Shown here: positions 46,622 to 58,918 of the stretch, piece by piece
How positions within the stretch are numbered: position 1 is the stretch's first letter
How the letters are laid out: every line of letters starts with the position of its first letter
From: Anisakis pegreffii
Lineage: Eukaryota > Nematoda > Chromadorea > Rhabditida > Anisakidae
Assembly: GCA_035041965.1 (NCBI GenBank)
Contig: JAPYMA010000912.1
Location: 1-64,000, forward strand
Length of the DNA stretch: 64,000 nucleotides
Direction: 5' to 3'
Notes under the pieces: generated by a model
What the model saw: the letters and a program-made list of their open reading frames with translations, nothing else
Told to the model about the DNA's origin: nothing
Databases searched by the model: none
Translations under genes and position numbers: made by a program

Positions 46622-49600
46622 CTGCAAGTTTTTTTTGGTCTTTAAATGTGATTTGAACTGATTTGTTGATGACTTAATGATGGCAATTAGTTATGATCTA
46701 CAGGGTGGAACTCATTAATCTAGAGGGTGGAACTCATTTTACGGTACTGTCGTTCACCACTTGCCACCACTTGACGTTCACTCGGGAATATATACTTGAT
46801 TTTTTTTGTCAATAACACGATGAGTACTTATGAATCACACATCTAATAATGAATAATTCTTCTAAAAAAATAACTGCTCTTCATTGCTCATGTCTAGACG
46901 AAACTATTTTCTCTCTTAGAAGGAAATCTTGTCGAGTATTGAGAAATAGATCACTTGAACGAATGACACACAGTCTGAGTCAGGATGTGAACTGACTCCA
47001 AACAATTCGTACACTATTAGTACTCGACTGTTTCCAGTTACATTGTCACATCCCTTTTCTTTTTGTGCACCTATCCCCTAAATGACGCTTTCATAAGTTT
47101 AATAACAGTTTGGTGCTTAGCGATTGTATGATACTGCTTGAATACGTATCATTCTTAATCATCCTGTTGACATCTAGCATTATTCACATGCTTCCGTCCC
47201 AGCTTTCATGTTGCTTCTCCTACAGCAGTCCTTAGTAACATCAGCAACAGCAGCGTTCATTCAACGAAAAAATTCAAATGAAGTCGTATTGAAGAATTCT
47301 GTGCTCAAGCAAAACGTAGACAGGCATTGTTTTCTTGTCGGATGATTAGCTAATGCTTAGAACATGCAAAAAAGAAAAGTTTCGCTCGACACTGAGCAGT
47401 GACCAAAAAGAGAGCACAACAACTTGTCCGTAAAAATTTCATTGAAATAACAACTGAATAATATGGCGTACAACAGTGAATGTGAACGAACACAATTCGA
47501 TAATCAAATAACATTAAAAACGAATTTGTTCGTAAAGGTCTCATTTTTACGACTTCAACTACATGCGACCATAATGTGAATTGCCGCAACGATAATGCTC
47601 TTATACATCTCAATTGCATCCTAGTGATGAGTCTTCTTAAACAGTTGGTTGTTGAGAATCGTTTGCATGCATACCAGGTAAATTCATGTTTGTGATGGGT
47701 TCGTTTCATACGGCCGTTCAGGTGATATTATCTCATTAGAAAGAATTTACTGCGCAATTTTTATGGGTTGTCAGATAGCGATCACCAAACATTGATTGCT
47801 GTTATGATCGTGACGAACTGATCAATCAACACACCTAAAACCTAAATTACGCGGTTACTGAATGCTCAGTACTGAACGCCCGTTAACTCATAAAACCCCG
47901 TTCAGAAATGACCATTCACAAATCGACGATCGTGTTTTGCGTGTACCGTAATAACGGTTTTTTAGTGCCATTCTATCGAATGGCCGTTTTGAATTGGCGA
48001 TGAATAAAACGAAAATCTCATATTCTTATGTGATGGGTCAACGAAATGATGAATGAATTGGAATTGCCTTAAGAATTATTACGACTTGAAACTATGAATT
48101 ACGACTCAAAACAATGCATTCATTCAATTAATAGCAGCAATAAATCGCGAATCAATGGATTGTGTTGCGTGTCTAGAGCACTCCGAGCAAACGACAGAGT
48201 CGTTCTAGAGACGGACGCTGAACCACAGCAGATAGGTGTGGACGTACGAACACCGAACTGTATGCGTGAATGCTGCTTGAAAGTGCTGGTTGAAACTTGA
48301 TGAAAATTTGGTTGCGCTTCTTTTGATAACGAATTCCTTACAGAGGTCTGTCTACTTTGTGATCTTTCGCTGCTATCATCCGATTTTATTCGGAAGATTT
48401 TCATGCTGCATCAGCACATTTCGTGTTGTTGTCTCTTTTGAACGTCCTTCACAACATGTCTACGAGACAAATGGACACTTAAACAGCCTAAGTGGTTGTT
48501 GTTCCAACGACCACTTAGACTGTCTATATGCTGCGTGGGATGTGCAAAAAACGATCAGTAATGTGCTGCAGTTGCGAATTTCCTCAAAAACACATGAGAG
48601 AACATCTTCGATAGTTGAATATTCACAATACGAAACACACTCGAATTGTGTGGAAGGTGGAGAAAATTAAAGATTGAGTTTTTTCAACGAAATTATTACA
48701 ATATTGCAATTGTTCATTTTCGAACGGGCGTTGTCGAGTGATCTCCTCTGCGAACTGTTTCCAGTGTCAATCTCATAAATCAGCAGCAAACGTCACAAAA
48801 ACCGTCATCAAATCAATTCGTTGATGGCATTTTACAAAGGTCATTCATTATGAGTCGCTAAATTATTATCGTCGTTCGTTGTTTCAAAGACCACAATATT
48901 GCGTTGACAAATTGTTGCATGATTTAGAACATCCGCACACACGTCCACTGATGTGCGGTGTTATTTATTTGTTTTCGAATTGTGATGTGACGGACGTTCG
49001 TCAGGATTTTTTGATTCCGAACGAAAAAATATTCAATGGAAAGAAACGATTGATTGCAGGAACTATTCACTGGGCGTGAACGAACTTTATGCTTTATTGC
49101 AATGCGGTTCTTTAGTGTTCATTCAGCCACACATTGATTTTCAAAGAGTTCGGAATGAGTGAAGAGAATTAAAAACAAACAAACTAATTGTTGAAAAGTA
49201 CAACTTCACGATGAATATGATAGCCCAGAATGCATTTGCTCAGTGTGCGCAAACATTTGGCAATTTGAAGTTAATGATGAACGAGGAATTACAAGTCTCA
49301 AACACCTACTATTTCCCTACCAAGACATTGCAAGCCCGTAACTGTGATGCAAGAGCTACAGTCACTTCTCCATATTAAGCGGCTGTTTTCAAGTAATTTA
49401 ACACGCATTCGACGCTGTGTTTTGCAAACATTTTGAATCCTTAATCAGGAAATATGTGTTTTATTATCGGCAGTGAAGTGTTTTCGTAATTAAACGATCG
49501 TAAAGTTAATCAGCTCTGACATGAACGTTAATTTAACAACGCTTTTTATGAGCAGCCACATGTGCAAACAGTCATAAAGAGGTGATTTCCCGATGACTTC

Positions 49601-50000
49601 CGTCTTAAATTAGTGACACTCGGTTAGTCAGTGATGAAATGGAATACTGAGTTGATGTGGCATCAGATCAAATAACACAGATCATTGCTCATCTATCCTG
49701 TGGCTTTTTCAGAACGCTCTTTTTTTTGTGGCAGTTTACTTAGAGTAGCAATACGCTTTTTGGTGTAATAGGACTGGATGCCACCCAGATTATGACTGGA
49801 TAGAATATGATTGGACACTCTCACTAATGAACTGGAAAAATTCGGCCAAAACTGCCAAAAAATTGTTCTAGTTTCAGTGGGTTATCAATGATGTGACTGT
49901 GCACTGCGTGTTTCACCGAAAACTGTTTAGTGGGATGAACCGGTAACAGAAATTACTCGAAAGAGTATGAAATCATAATTTCTCGTATATTGAGGAATAT
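46622..50000. other. Interval without firm genes
   Basis: Would be an intron or introns of the minus-strand gene if its first exon is the frame near 50.7 kb. Short frames at 48094-48300 and 48879-49079 (plus) have gene-like amino-acid composition but no convincing splice context, so they are not called. Confidence 0.35.
49741..49875 (+). repeat. ~135-bp local direct repeat, copy 1
   Basis: From tagagtagcaatacgctttt to attgttctagtttc; the same order of sequence occurs at 50126-50258 with scattered substitutions and small gaps. Confidence 0.8.
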
Positions 50001-50125
50001 CAAGAAAAGTCGCTACTTCTAACAGCGATGACCCTTTTTAAGAGTGCATCTGCTGATATTTGTGTACTGCAAAGTATTGCATTCAAAAACCTATGTGCCT
50101 CTGTATTGCATTCATCTAGTGGATC

Positions 50126-50258
50126 TAGAGTAGCAATACGCTTTTTAGTCGAATATGATTCGATGTCATCCAGATCATGACTGGATAAAATATAATTGGA
50201 CACTCACTAATGAATTGGAACAATTCAACCAAAATTGCCTAAAAATTGTTCTAGTTTC
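50126..50258 (+). repeat. ~135-bp local direct repeat, copy 2
   Basis: Copy of 49741-49875 in the same orientation, 385 bases away. An insertion or deletion in the cacactctcac/cacactcac part and point changes date it as moderately old. Confidence 0.8.
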
Positions 50259-50559
50259 GTTTGCTCACTAACGCTTTGTAATCATTTGCGACCAAACCAC
50301 AAAAACATTGCTACCCATAATCATTACAAATTCAAGCAAAAAACAACGCTTATGCTCAACTTTTCATCATTGAAGCATAAAGAAAAAATGCGTGTAATCT
50401 CGCACATGATCAAGTCAACTTCCTACACCTATTAATCACTGCTGCCACAGGTCGGTCACATGAACGAAAATTAACACAAATCAACAAAAGCACTAACTTC
50501 TCCGATTGTGAACCACCACAAATGAGCCAATGTTTATTGACGAATCGCAACGAAGCCAA

Positions 50560-50745
50560 TACACTGTTTCTCATGATCGCATTCCACTTCATGTATTTCT
50601 TAATATTGCTCAGTTGTGCATTCGGATAATCCACTTGAAACCGTACCACTCGAACCGCTGGTATGATCTCTTGATCAGCCGATGCGTATTGACCAGCAAA
50701 ACCGAATATCAATATCAAAGCAGGCCATTTGAAATAGTACATCAT
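50560..50745 (-). CDS. Probable signal-peptide exon
   Basis: A minus-strand frame from ATG at 50745 reads MMYYFKWPALILIFGFAGQ then YASADQEI, a clear signal peptide with an A-S-A cleavage region, followed by a polar, exon-like stretch (VRFQVDYPNAQLSNIKKYMK). The donor is uncertain: candidates include gtacgg after AVRV. It may be exon 1 of the gene ending at 45817, whose later exons look secreted, but phase cannot be joined directly, so other exons must intervene or it is a separate gene. Confidence 0.5.
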
Positions 50746-51239
50746 TGTCGTCGAAATCCAAGCTAAGCCGTTGTATTTGATATCCTACTGCAATATGATC
50801 TTTACATCCGGTTTTATTTTATAGATGGATAAAATTACAACGATTATATCCGATAAAAATTCAGTCATAATAATACAAACACGAATAGACGGCATATCCT
50901 GTTCTAAGAAGAATTTATCTGCAGTTTCCATCATTTTGAAAAAGTTCGTCGTAAATCTCTAAAGTCTGTCACACTCCCTCAAAGGCTCAAACCAACCTTG
51001 TATGGGTATGTTGTCCAGAAATTCAAATCAAAATTTATGTCAGTGTTTTAAACGGCAGTTTTTGCATGTCTAAACGCTTGCCAAGTAGGGAATTACAATC
51101 ATATCCCTAGCGATTTAGGTGATCCAAAGAACGAAAAACTGCAGAAATAAAAAAATGAAAAAATCAGAAAGAGAGCAAGCTCAGAATCGTAGCCTTCATC
51201 TACGACACAATCAGCAAATCCGAAGATGTGATAGCCACA

Positions 51240-51437
51240 TCAGTTCACATCGACCATCATTTGATCATAATCATTATAATGATCACCTATTCGAAACCAT
51301 CTGTCTATGAATGCTCCCAACTGATATCTCAACGAAATAGTCGCTGCATCAAATCCCAAGTCCTCGCCCACTTCATGCACCGTACCATGCGATTGTACAC
51401 GTTCAGTGCTGATGGATCCAAGACAATCATGACCCAT
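51240..51437 (-). CDS. Short ATG frame of unknown status
   Basis: 65 codons with fairly gene-like composition (VHEVGEDLGFDAATISLRYQ then LGAFIDRWFRIGDHYNDYD). A second minus-strand frame upstream (51610-51480) includes KPVVVFDTIVKKLLSAKD. Together they could be exons of a small or decayed gene; no splice pair could be confirmed. Confidence 0.25.
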   Translation of the reverse strand: MGHDCLGSISTERVQSHGTVHEVGEDLGFDAATISLRYQLGAFIDRWFRIGDHYNDYDQMMVDVN

Positions 51438-53349
51438 TTGAGTGAATGCACGATGGGGAGAGGGAGAGTGGAGTGGGAGGGGGCTGTGATGAGCAGGCTC
51501 CTTGAAACATCCTTTGCCGAAAGCAATTTCTTGACAATGGTGTCGAACACGACGACAGGTTTATCAATGTTGTCGTTTTCATTTCCTTTCAACAACCACC
51601 CAAAAAACACATCCTCTCCATTCTCATCATTATCAAATCGGTATCATCAACGTCATCTCGTACAATTGGTCAGTAATCGTTCCGGTTAAAATCAACTCTT
51701 CAAAACTTGGTTCATCTTCTTTGTAATAATGCCTTTTCCAAGCAAACAATCACGAATGAACGATTGTTCAATAGATCGGCTATTGTGTTGAGTGTGTGCA
51801 TGCATGATAAACCAGTGGAACAAGATTGCTGTCATCAAATCAAGCATTCAGCAAATCATGTTTTAATCAGTGCTCAATTTGATTTCACCGCAAAGTTGCT
51901 GATACAAACTTGCTTCGTGTTTCGCCTAATAGTCAAACATTACACACATCGCCGCCCATTGTTAAGATATTCATCATGATGTGTTCCGGCTCAGCGCTAT
52001 TCAACGTAACAAGAATAAATTGCAGTCTGTTGAATGACAGTTTGCAGATGAACGAATTCGATCGGTAGCAATATCATGATTAAAACTGCAATCAAATCAT
52101 ATTGATGAAAGTAGTCGTACTCAATTCAATCAAACTGAATCGTCACTTATGTACTCCTCGACCACATGTGATAAATAAATTCAAACAGTTTAGTTCAGTT
52201 TGCCTTATTGTGGGCTTCGAGTTATGAACTTGAATGCATTGTCGAGTTTATGGGCAAAATGGTGCTAGTGAATTTTCAGTTGGTTTCACTCGTTTAAGAA
52301 TTCATAATTTTCAAAAATGGGGCAGTTTACATAGTGGTCAAATTAGAAATCTCGATCGCATTGTGTTTTAATGAATAGAATTGCATTGTTTTCTTTTGGT
52401 TAAGGCGCATCAATCACTGTTCTGATGTAAATGTTAAATGGTGCTAAACTATTGGAAATGTGAACGCTGAAGATGCGATCAAGTAATGAATCATAATCGA
52501 CGGAAGATACACGTTAATGAGATTTGAAATGACAGCTTGTTTTGAATGTACTCCTCTTCGTAGGAGGGTTGCTGATAGGACGCTCGATAAGGTTTGAAAA
52601 TTATTCGTGTGAATTGAGAAACGTTTTATCAATGTATGCCAACTGCATTAATGACCAATCCAAAACGTATCATCCACATAATTTCTATGAAGATATTCAA
52701 TTCCAACAAAACATCCCATAACCGTGAAATATCAGATGATTCAACAGATGCGAGCAATGATAAACCAAATATTCAACATAACCTTAATTTGTTCGTGACT
52801 GCGTTCATTTCAAATTGTTTGTGAGTGTTCGTGTTAGATAAGCATAAATTAAATGTTATGTAATGTGTGCGAATAGGGCGCATGAATATAAATTTAATTT
52901 GCATACCCATGGAACCTTCGTTTCCATAGCAAGCAAGATGCGCTTTTCGTGAGCCATTTGATCTGCGTGATTCTGTTGGAGATCACAGCTTATCGCTGGC
53001 CAGAACTCAATTGAATTGTTCAGTTGCCGTTTCGTTAGAAAATTCGATTTGTTCAAGTTGTTTTCAAGAAACACCAACGAACAATGTGAAATTGTTTGTT
53101 TTTGATGACATTTTGAGGATCCCTATGCAACTGAATGTTAAACAAGCATGGTTAGTGCTTTCAAAAGCACCACCAGAAAATCAACGCTCTATCCAATATC
53201 AATGATTGAATAAATTGCATCATACATTCGGCAATCACGGAACAATCAACGCATCCATCCACACCTGATTACATAACACAACAAGAGTCCAGGCTCATTT
53301 CATTGTCTGATTTTGTCCGTTGCTTGTTTACGCTTTCAAAATCATTTTC

Positions 53350-55184
53350 AGTGGCGATGCTCAGAAAAGTTATCGTACTCGCCTCATAGTAAACGTTGTA
53401 AGAAGTCGAATAAATCTTTGTGCAGTCTTTTGAAGTGGAATTTGTTGCTTCCAATGCGATCCTCACTGATTTATTTCGTTGTTGATTCTCGAATGCACTA
53501 CCAGTTTCGATGCACGTTTAATTGAGTAAACTGAACGGAATGCACTACGCCCAATATGGGCAAATTTCAAGCATTCATCAAGCAAACGTCACAATTCAAT
53601 TGTTCACTTGATTTACTCTTCAACGATCTAACAACACACGCTTCGCTGCGTCTCAAGTGAAGTACTGTTGCTTTTGAGAAGCTGATACTGATTTCATTAT
53701 TCCGTTACATCCTACCAGTTAAGAACATCTCTGCCTTCAGTAGCATTTCATACTGAAACAAGAGAGAAAAATGCTCATTTTCCAAGATTTTATGCCTTCA
53801 TGATTTCTTTTACTTCACACAGTCCATGATTGGGTGGAAAGATGAAATTTGGGCACTCATCAGCTTCACGTTACCAAATTCAAACGATTGATTATCTGCA
53901 TGAAATGTACCTCTCGATCACTGAATTTCATCGTTATTATACTTCTATCTCATCTTTCGCTCTGTCCATCCATCTAAATGATCCATCGCGATCATTTCAG
54001 CTGCTTTCTTGCAGAATCTCGAATTTAATACTTCATTTAGAGATTACAACGATGTATGCATGGATTCGAAACTAAAATTTCAGTTTCATTCAGTCGGAAA
54101 CAAATTCTCAATATTCGCTCATTTTCCATTGAAATTTAGTATCAGTTGACGGCTAAATCATACCAAATTGCTCTAAGAAAGTACATTTGATTGGACTCAG
54201 TGAACGGAGAGAACAAGCACACAGATAGGGCAATAAAGGCGACGTGAAATTTGACGAGATCTTAATGATGACTGGCCGCATAGTAAATTTCTCTTTAAAA
54301 CCAAAGCTGATGCGGAAGTTAATTTCATCAACAGCACTACACACCACTGCTTGATTTTGCTAACGTGATTTCTTTTTTTTGGTCTTATTCAAAAAATAAG
54401 CTGAAATGAGTGTCCCGCTGTGACAAATCGTGACATACAGAAATTTGAATATGAAAATTTTCTGCATTCAGAAATCAAATTTCAATAAAGAGCTCTTGAT
54501 TACAGGCGGCAAACCAGCGGATGGTGATGATTCTCTTCAACTGAAGCGATTTTTTTTTGACTATGCCATTGACCTACTTGATTCTAGAACATTCATCATC
54601 GACGAATCAGCTTTTCGAAGCTGTGCGTCAGCAGAAGATGTGATGCTCGATCGTGTGAGCAATTCATATTAAACTTTGCATGCACACACAAATGCACTTT
54701 GAGAACATTTCAGAATCGTGCAATAACTTCAAAGTGCAGTTAAAATTGATGATATACAAACGAATTGATGAGGTTGGCAGTAGTGGACATAAAATGCGAA
54801 CGATTCCTGTGCCATATACTATATGAATTGATTTCATTGCGTTCATTAACCACCGCATTTATCCGGATCACTGCTCCAGAGGAATGATTACACTGCATTA
54901 AGCTGTAATTTTGGCTCATCATTTTGATTCATTCGGTCATATTCCAAGCTTTCATTGCTTGCTCACGATCATACCGAACGACGCATAATATCTCTATCCT
55001 GCCTATGGCCATTGAATCAATATCAATGTTCCGTATGTTAGACGCCCTATTGTTGCCACTAGTCTCGATTATTCACGACTATTTTGTTGATGGTTGTGCC
55101 GATTTGGTGGAATGGATCGCTCGTCGGTTCATCTCATTTTCGGCCGTCTTGGGAAGAAATTTCGCATTTCAATTTCATTTTTGA
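53350..55184 (+). CDS. Possible gene: exon-like frames, unrecognised
   Basis: The best exon is 54506-54654 (acceptor gattacag, donor cgt|gtgagc), encoding GKPADGDDSLQLKRFFFDYA, IDLLDSRTFIIDES and AEDVMLDR. Other exon-like pieces: 53350-53398 after attttcag (GDAQKSYRTRLIVNV, donor gtaaga), about 53825-53870 (MIGWKDEIWALISFT), about 54250-54350 (NDDWPHSKFLFKTKADAEV) and 54949-55184 (SISMFRMLDALLLPLVSIIH and VEWIARRF). Phases do not all agree, so the model is not complete and some pieces may be false. No family recognised. Confidence 0.35.
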
Positions 55185-55407
55185 TGATGAGTAATGATAC
55201 TCTATCACCAGAAAGATTCCCCGTCAATCAAACACACCAGAGAATTATCAAATCTCCGAACCTCTACACAGCAACTTCTTTTTTCTTTGCACTTTGATCA
55301 AGCACATAAATCTAAGAACTTCTTCAAGTCACTTGAATAATTCAACTCGCGGTCGTCGTGTGTCCACTCGTGTTATTGTTTGCAAGGAATCTTTGTTGAG
55401 GAATTTG

Positions 55408-55494
55408 CTATTAAACTGAAATGTTCTCAACGAATTATGATCATTATAACAAGGAATTCACGCGAAGAAGTCCATTGCATTGTCACATCGAAAT
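55408..55494 (+). repeat. ~86-bp direct repeat flanking the 265-bp element, left
   Basis: Sequence ctgaaatgttctcaacgaat...ttcacgcgaagaagtccatt...cgaaat recurs at 55792-55876. The pair brackets copy 2 of the interspersed repeat. Confidence 0.75.
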
Positions 55495-55756
55495 TACCTG
55501 CGATTGGCAAACAGGCTATCAAACGTTCATAACGTTGCTGGCTACAATGCTCGCGTTTTCGTGCGCATTGTTTTAGCCTCAATTTACGCCATCCCGCTGG
55601 CTAGGCGAGCAGGCCAACCGAGCACAACCGAGTAATTAAGTAGTTGCCATGATATTTTGCGTAATTAATCGTAGCCAAATATCAATCCAATAAATAATCA
55701 TAAGTCTAGTAATACAAATATTCCGCCGATTGCTCGCAACGATCGACAAAACAACC
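55493..55756 (+). repeat. 265-bp interspersed repeat, copy 2
   Basis: Same orientation as 26089-26353. Starts attacctgcgattggcaaac, a slightly altered end, and finishes gacaaaacaacc; the interior is nearly the same, including gctggctaggcgagcaggcc. Confidence 0.85.
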
Positions 55757-55791
55757 ACACGACGTCCAAGCAACAATATTAGGAGGTTGTC

Positions 55792-55876
55792 GCTAAATTG
55801 AAATGTTTTCAACGAGTTACGCTCATGAATTCAAGAAATTCACGCGAAGAAGTGCATTCCATTGTCGCAACGAAAT
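55792..55876 (+). repeat. ~86-bp direct repeat flanking the 265-bp element, right
   Basis: Partner of 55408-55494 (attgaaatgttttcaacgag...cacgcgaagaagtgcattcc...cgaaat). Far longer than a normal target-site duplication. Confidence 0.75.
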
Positions 55877-56039
55877 ACATCTTGAAACCAACTCTTAGAG
55901 TTTCAATTGGTGTTTTAGCGGAACTCTGAATTAGCCATGCGTTCGGATTGGTGGTATGCTACTCGTTGAGAGCTATGATTGACAGTGATAAAACGGTTGT
56001 CCGTCGCGGTTGTGATGTTTCCAATGCACACTGATGTCG

Positions 56040-56290
56040 AATTGTTCTATTCCGTTGGGTTTCGTTACTCAGTTGTTCAGATTCGTTCTGTTCTCGCATT
56101 CTGTTCTGTTCCGCCCTTTGACCTGTCGTATTCCGTCCTGTTCGCTACTTTCGCTTTTGAAAACGTTTCCGTTCTGATCTGTTCTATTCCCCTACTCCAA
56201 AATTTCCAATTATTTTATCCAGGCGCATCATTGTTATGAACTATTTTGTTCTATTCCTTGAATTCCTTGGAACGGAACAGAATAGAATAG
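56040..56290. repeat. Degenerate GTTCTGTTC tract with a terminal foldback
   Basis: 56042-56190 is rich in ttctgttc/ttctattcc words. The right end (aacggaacagaatagaatag, 56271-56290) is complementary both to the left end and to a nearer ttgttctattcc at about 56247. It looks like a decayed foldback or simple-sequence element. Confidence 0.5.
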
Positions 56291-58880
56291 TTTGACTGGA
56301 ATTGTTGAAACATCACTGGATCGGAGCGCAATTTTACTGTTAACCTTGTCGGGACCAGCAACAGCTGATTGCAAAAGAGGAGATTAGTTTGGAAATCGTC
56401 TAATCCATATCGTTTTCGTTGTGCCAATGTGATAATGGAATGTTGTCCGAATTTTGCCAGTGTCCTTCCTAATTGTGCGATGTAATTTTTTTCGCAGATT
56501 GGAATTCTCGATTCAGTTTCGAGGCGACATTGCTCTGGAAATACTTCAGAACAAATTTCTAGCATCGAAAATTATGTTTATAAACTGACGATTATTAGGT
56601 TTATGAATTGCAGCTTATAGCAGCGCTACAAAATAACTTTTCTTTTTTTCGCTTCCTCGAAACTTTTTCGTCTGAAACTCCCATTGAATTGAAACAAGCC
56701 GACCTCATTTTCCGTTCTCACTTTCACAAATGGCTCAAGCATTCGTTTTTCTGTGATATTCTCCATCAATAGAGGCACCAAATTTCACTACCTTGTTTGA
56801 AAAGCCCCTATTTAGTGCTGTCAAGCAGAGACTTTATTTTAGAGGAAACGTATTATTTGCCTGGTGCATTTACCAGAGGTCTAAATATTTTTGATTGTTG
56901 TTTTTATTCACAATATGATGTACTTGTTGAATGTTGTTTTTAAATGGAATGCTGCTTTAAATCATTCGTACGTTCAGGAGCAATCAGTCTCGAGAACAAT
57001 TGAAATTTATTGGTCTCTTGAGATAATCTCTCTGATCGAACAAGAAACCTTCAGATAGCTTCTGGCGATGAGAAGGAGTTTTCGACCTCTGTTTGAGCAT
57101 CATAACATGTTTGTTTTTCTTGACGATTTGGGAGGTCGTTTGGTTAGAATTAACTGATATTCTCAGTTAAGTCTAGTGGCGTTAAACTGATATTCCCCAT
57201 TTCTTTTTGGAATTCATTTAGGTTTGCATTTTTTATAGACCAACATGAACAATTGGAAAGCCGTGTGAGCTCACGAATGAAGAAATGAAGTTGGTCTCAT
57301 GGGATCAAAGTGGTTTCCAACATTTATCAAACTGCTTTCCACATTCAGTTGTTTTAATTCATATTCAATAACGATTGCTTTTTCGCTCAAAATAAGCTCA
57401 CGATCAATCAAATTCCAAAAAATTTACACTCTTCACGAAAACTTTTTGTTCTCTTCACAATTCAGTACACAATTTGATCTGCTTGTCAAAATCCATCCCA
57501 CGAGTTTCGTATTTTCGAATGAATTTCGGTGTAAACTAGGGCGACTAAGGAAAGAATCTTAATGAGCGATTGTTGCGATGCGTTTGCGTTGATGTTTCAT
57601 GGTATTGCGCATTGTGTCGAAAGCATGCAGGACACGATTTTGGTCCCATGTCCATCAAGAATAATTGTCGAATGCCCGTGAAAATATTCAAGAATAGAGT
57701 GGAAAACCTGCAGGGCTCAGTTTTAAACGCAAGAAAATCGTATCAGAAATACTGGTCCACGCAAAGTGATATTTGCTTGTTAAAGTTTGATCTGCTTGTC
57801 AAAGTCATTCTGAGACGAACAGCGCAGATAGAACTTGATGAGGCCAGAAAATTTGGCTCCCTCAAAAACGAATGCTGTCTCGTTCAATTCACAGCACAAG
57901 TCTCACATTAGTATATTCCAAGAAGACGAAAATTATCTATGCATTGAAATCATAATTCAGCATGTTATACATCAGTTTGGCATTTTCGAGTGTTTCGTTT
58001 GTTGAAGCAACGAAATTAGAGGATATTTGGAACGTTTGGGACATCAAAAATCGAACGTTTTTAAAAATAGCCGTCATAAAGTATCTTACCGCAACATACG
58101 AGAGCTATTGTTGAGAGAGGTGATAGATTGAGCAAAGAACGCAAACATCAGATAATGACACTCTTTGTCTTTGAAACTCCGCTTGGACTGGTAGAGTCCT
58201 AATGAAAGCAACAATCGCCTGGGGAATTCGAATCATTAATCGCTCCTCGCAACCTCCACTGGGTCATTCGTTCACTTCACTTAGCAACAACTCAGCCATC
58301 AATTTTTTTTCGCTATTTCCCCAGATTTCTTCTACAATGGCTTCATTTCTTCCCACTTGTCCTCCTCCTGTTATCGATGCTTGCCGGTTCGAACACTGGA
58401 CAGCTTGTTGGCTTGTATATTCAAAAATTTCTAATAACAATCCAATCTCGAACGCGCTGAACGAATTCCTTTTCTTTTGACGTCTTAATGGATGAATTTC
58501 CATAATTTTCGGCGCACAACTGCCCATGGAAAAAAAGACAACAAGTTGATTTTAGTTGATTGTGTTGACGTTCTTGAAGAATACATGTAATTCTGTGCAA
58601 TATGATTAATGCGCTTCTTGTACAATCACACAATGACTATAGAAAATTAACTTTTCTTTAGGCATCATCGTACTTCCTGATTTGTTTTCGTTAGGTTTTC
58701 TTTAGGGACATATCGAAATGCCTCCCTTAGATCATACACTTCAGTGAGCCGTACAATTATTTCACATTCCTAACTGCAATTTGCCACACTTCTTGACGTT
58801 TGAAATTGTTCCTTTCTTTGCGTGTGCATACGATGCAGTCGTTTACGATTGCTCCTGAATTGTTCACTTTAGTCGACTTT
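56291..58880. other. Intergenic upstream of the globin gene
   Basis: No exon accepted. Frames at 57570-57911 and 58202-58480 are open by chance-like composition and have no splice context. Ends in a cttttag acceptor at 58883. Confidence 0.4.
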
Positions 58881-58918
58881 TAGGATCAACAAAAAGTTCG
58901 AATACCGAAATCAGAGCG

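Noticed and set aside
48094..48300. 68-codon ATG frame with gene-like composition (DRVVLETDAEPQQIGVDV)
   Set aside because: No neighbouring exon or family match; minus strand is also open, so not enough to call.
51228..51689. 153-codon plus-strand frame
   Set aside because: Starts in a poly-Ile run, has purine-rich low-complexity middle and no splice context; a minus-strand frame in the same place looks slightly better but is also weak.
56251..56565. 104-codon minus-strand frame
   Set aside because: Its start lies without promoter or acceptor context and its end runs into the TTCTATTCC repeat.
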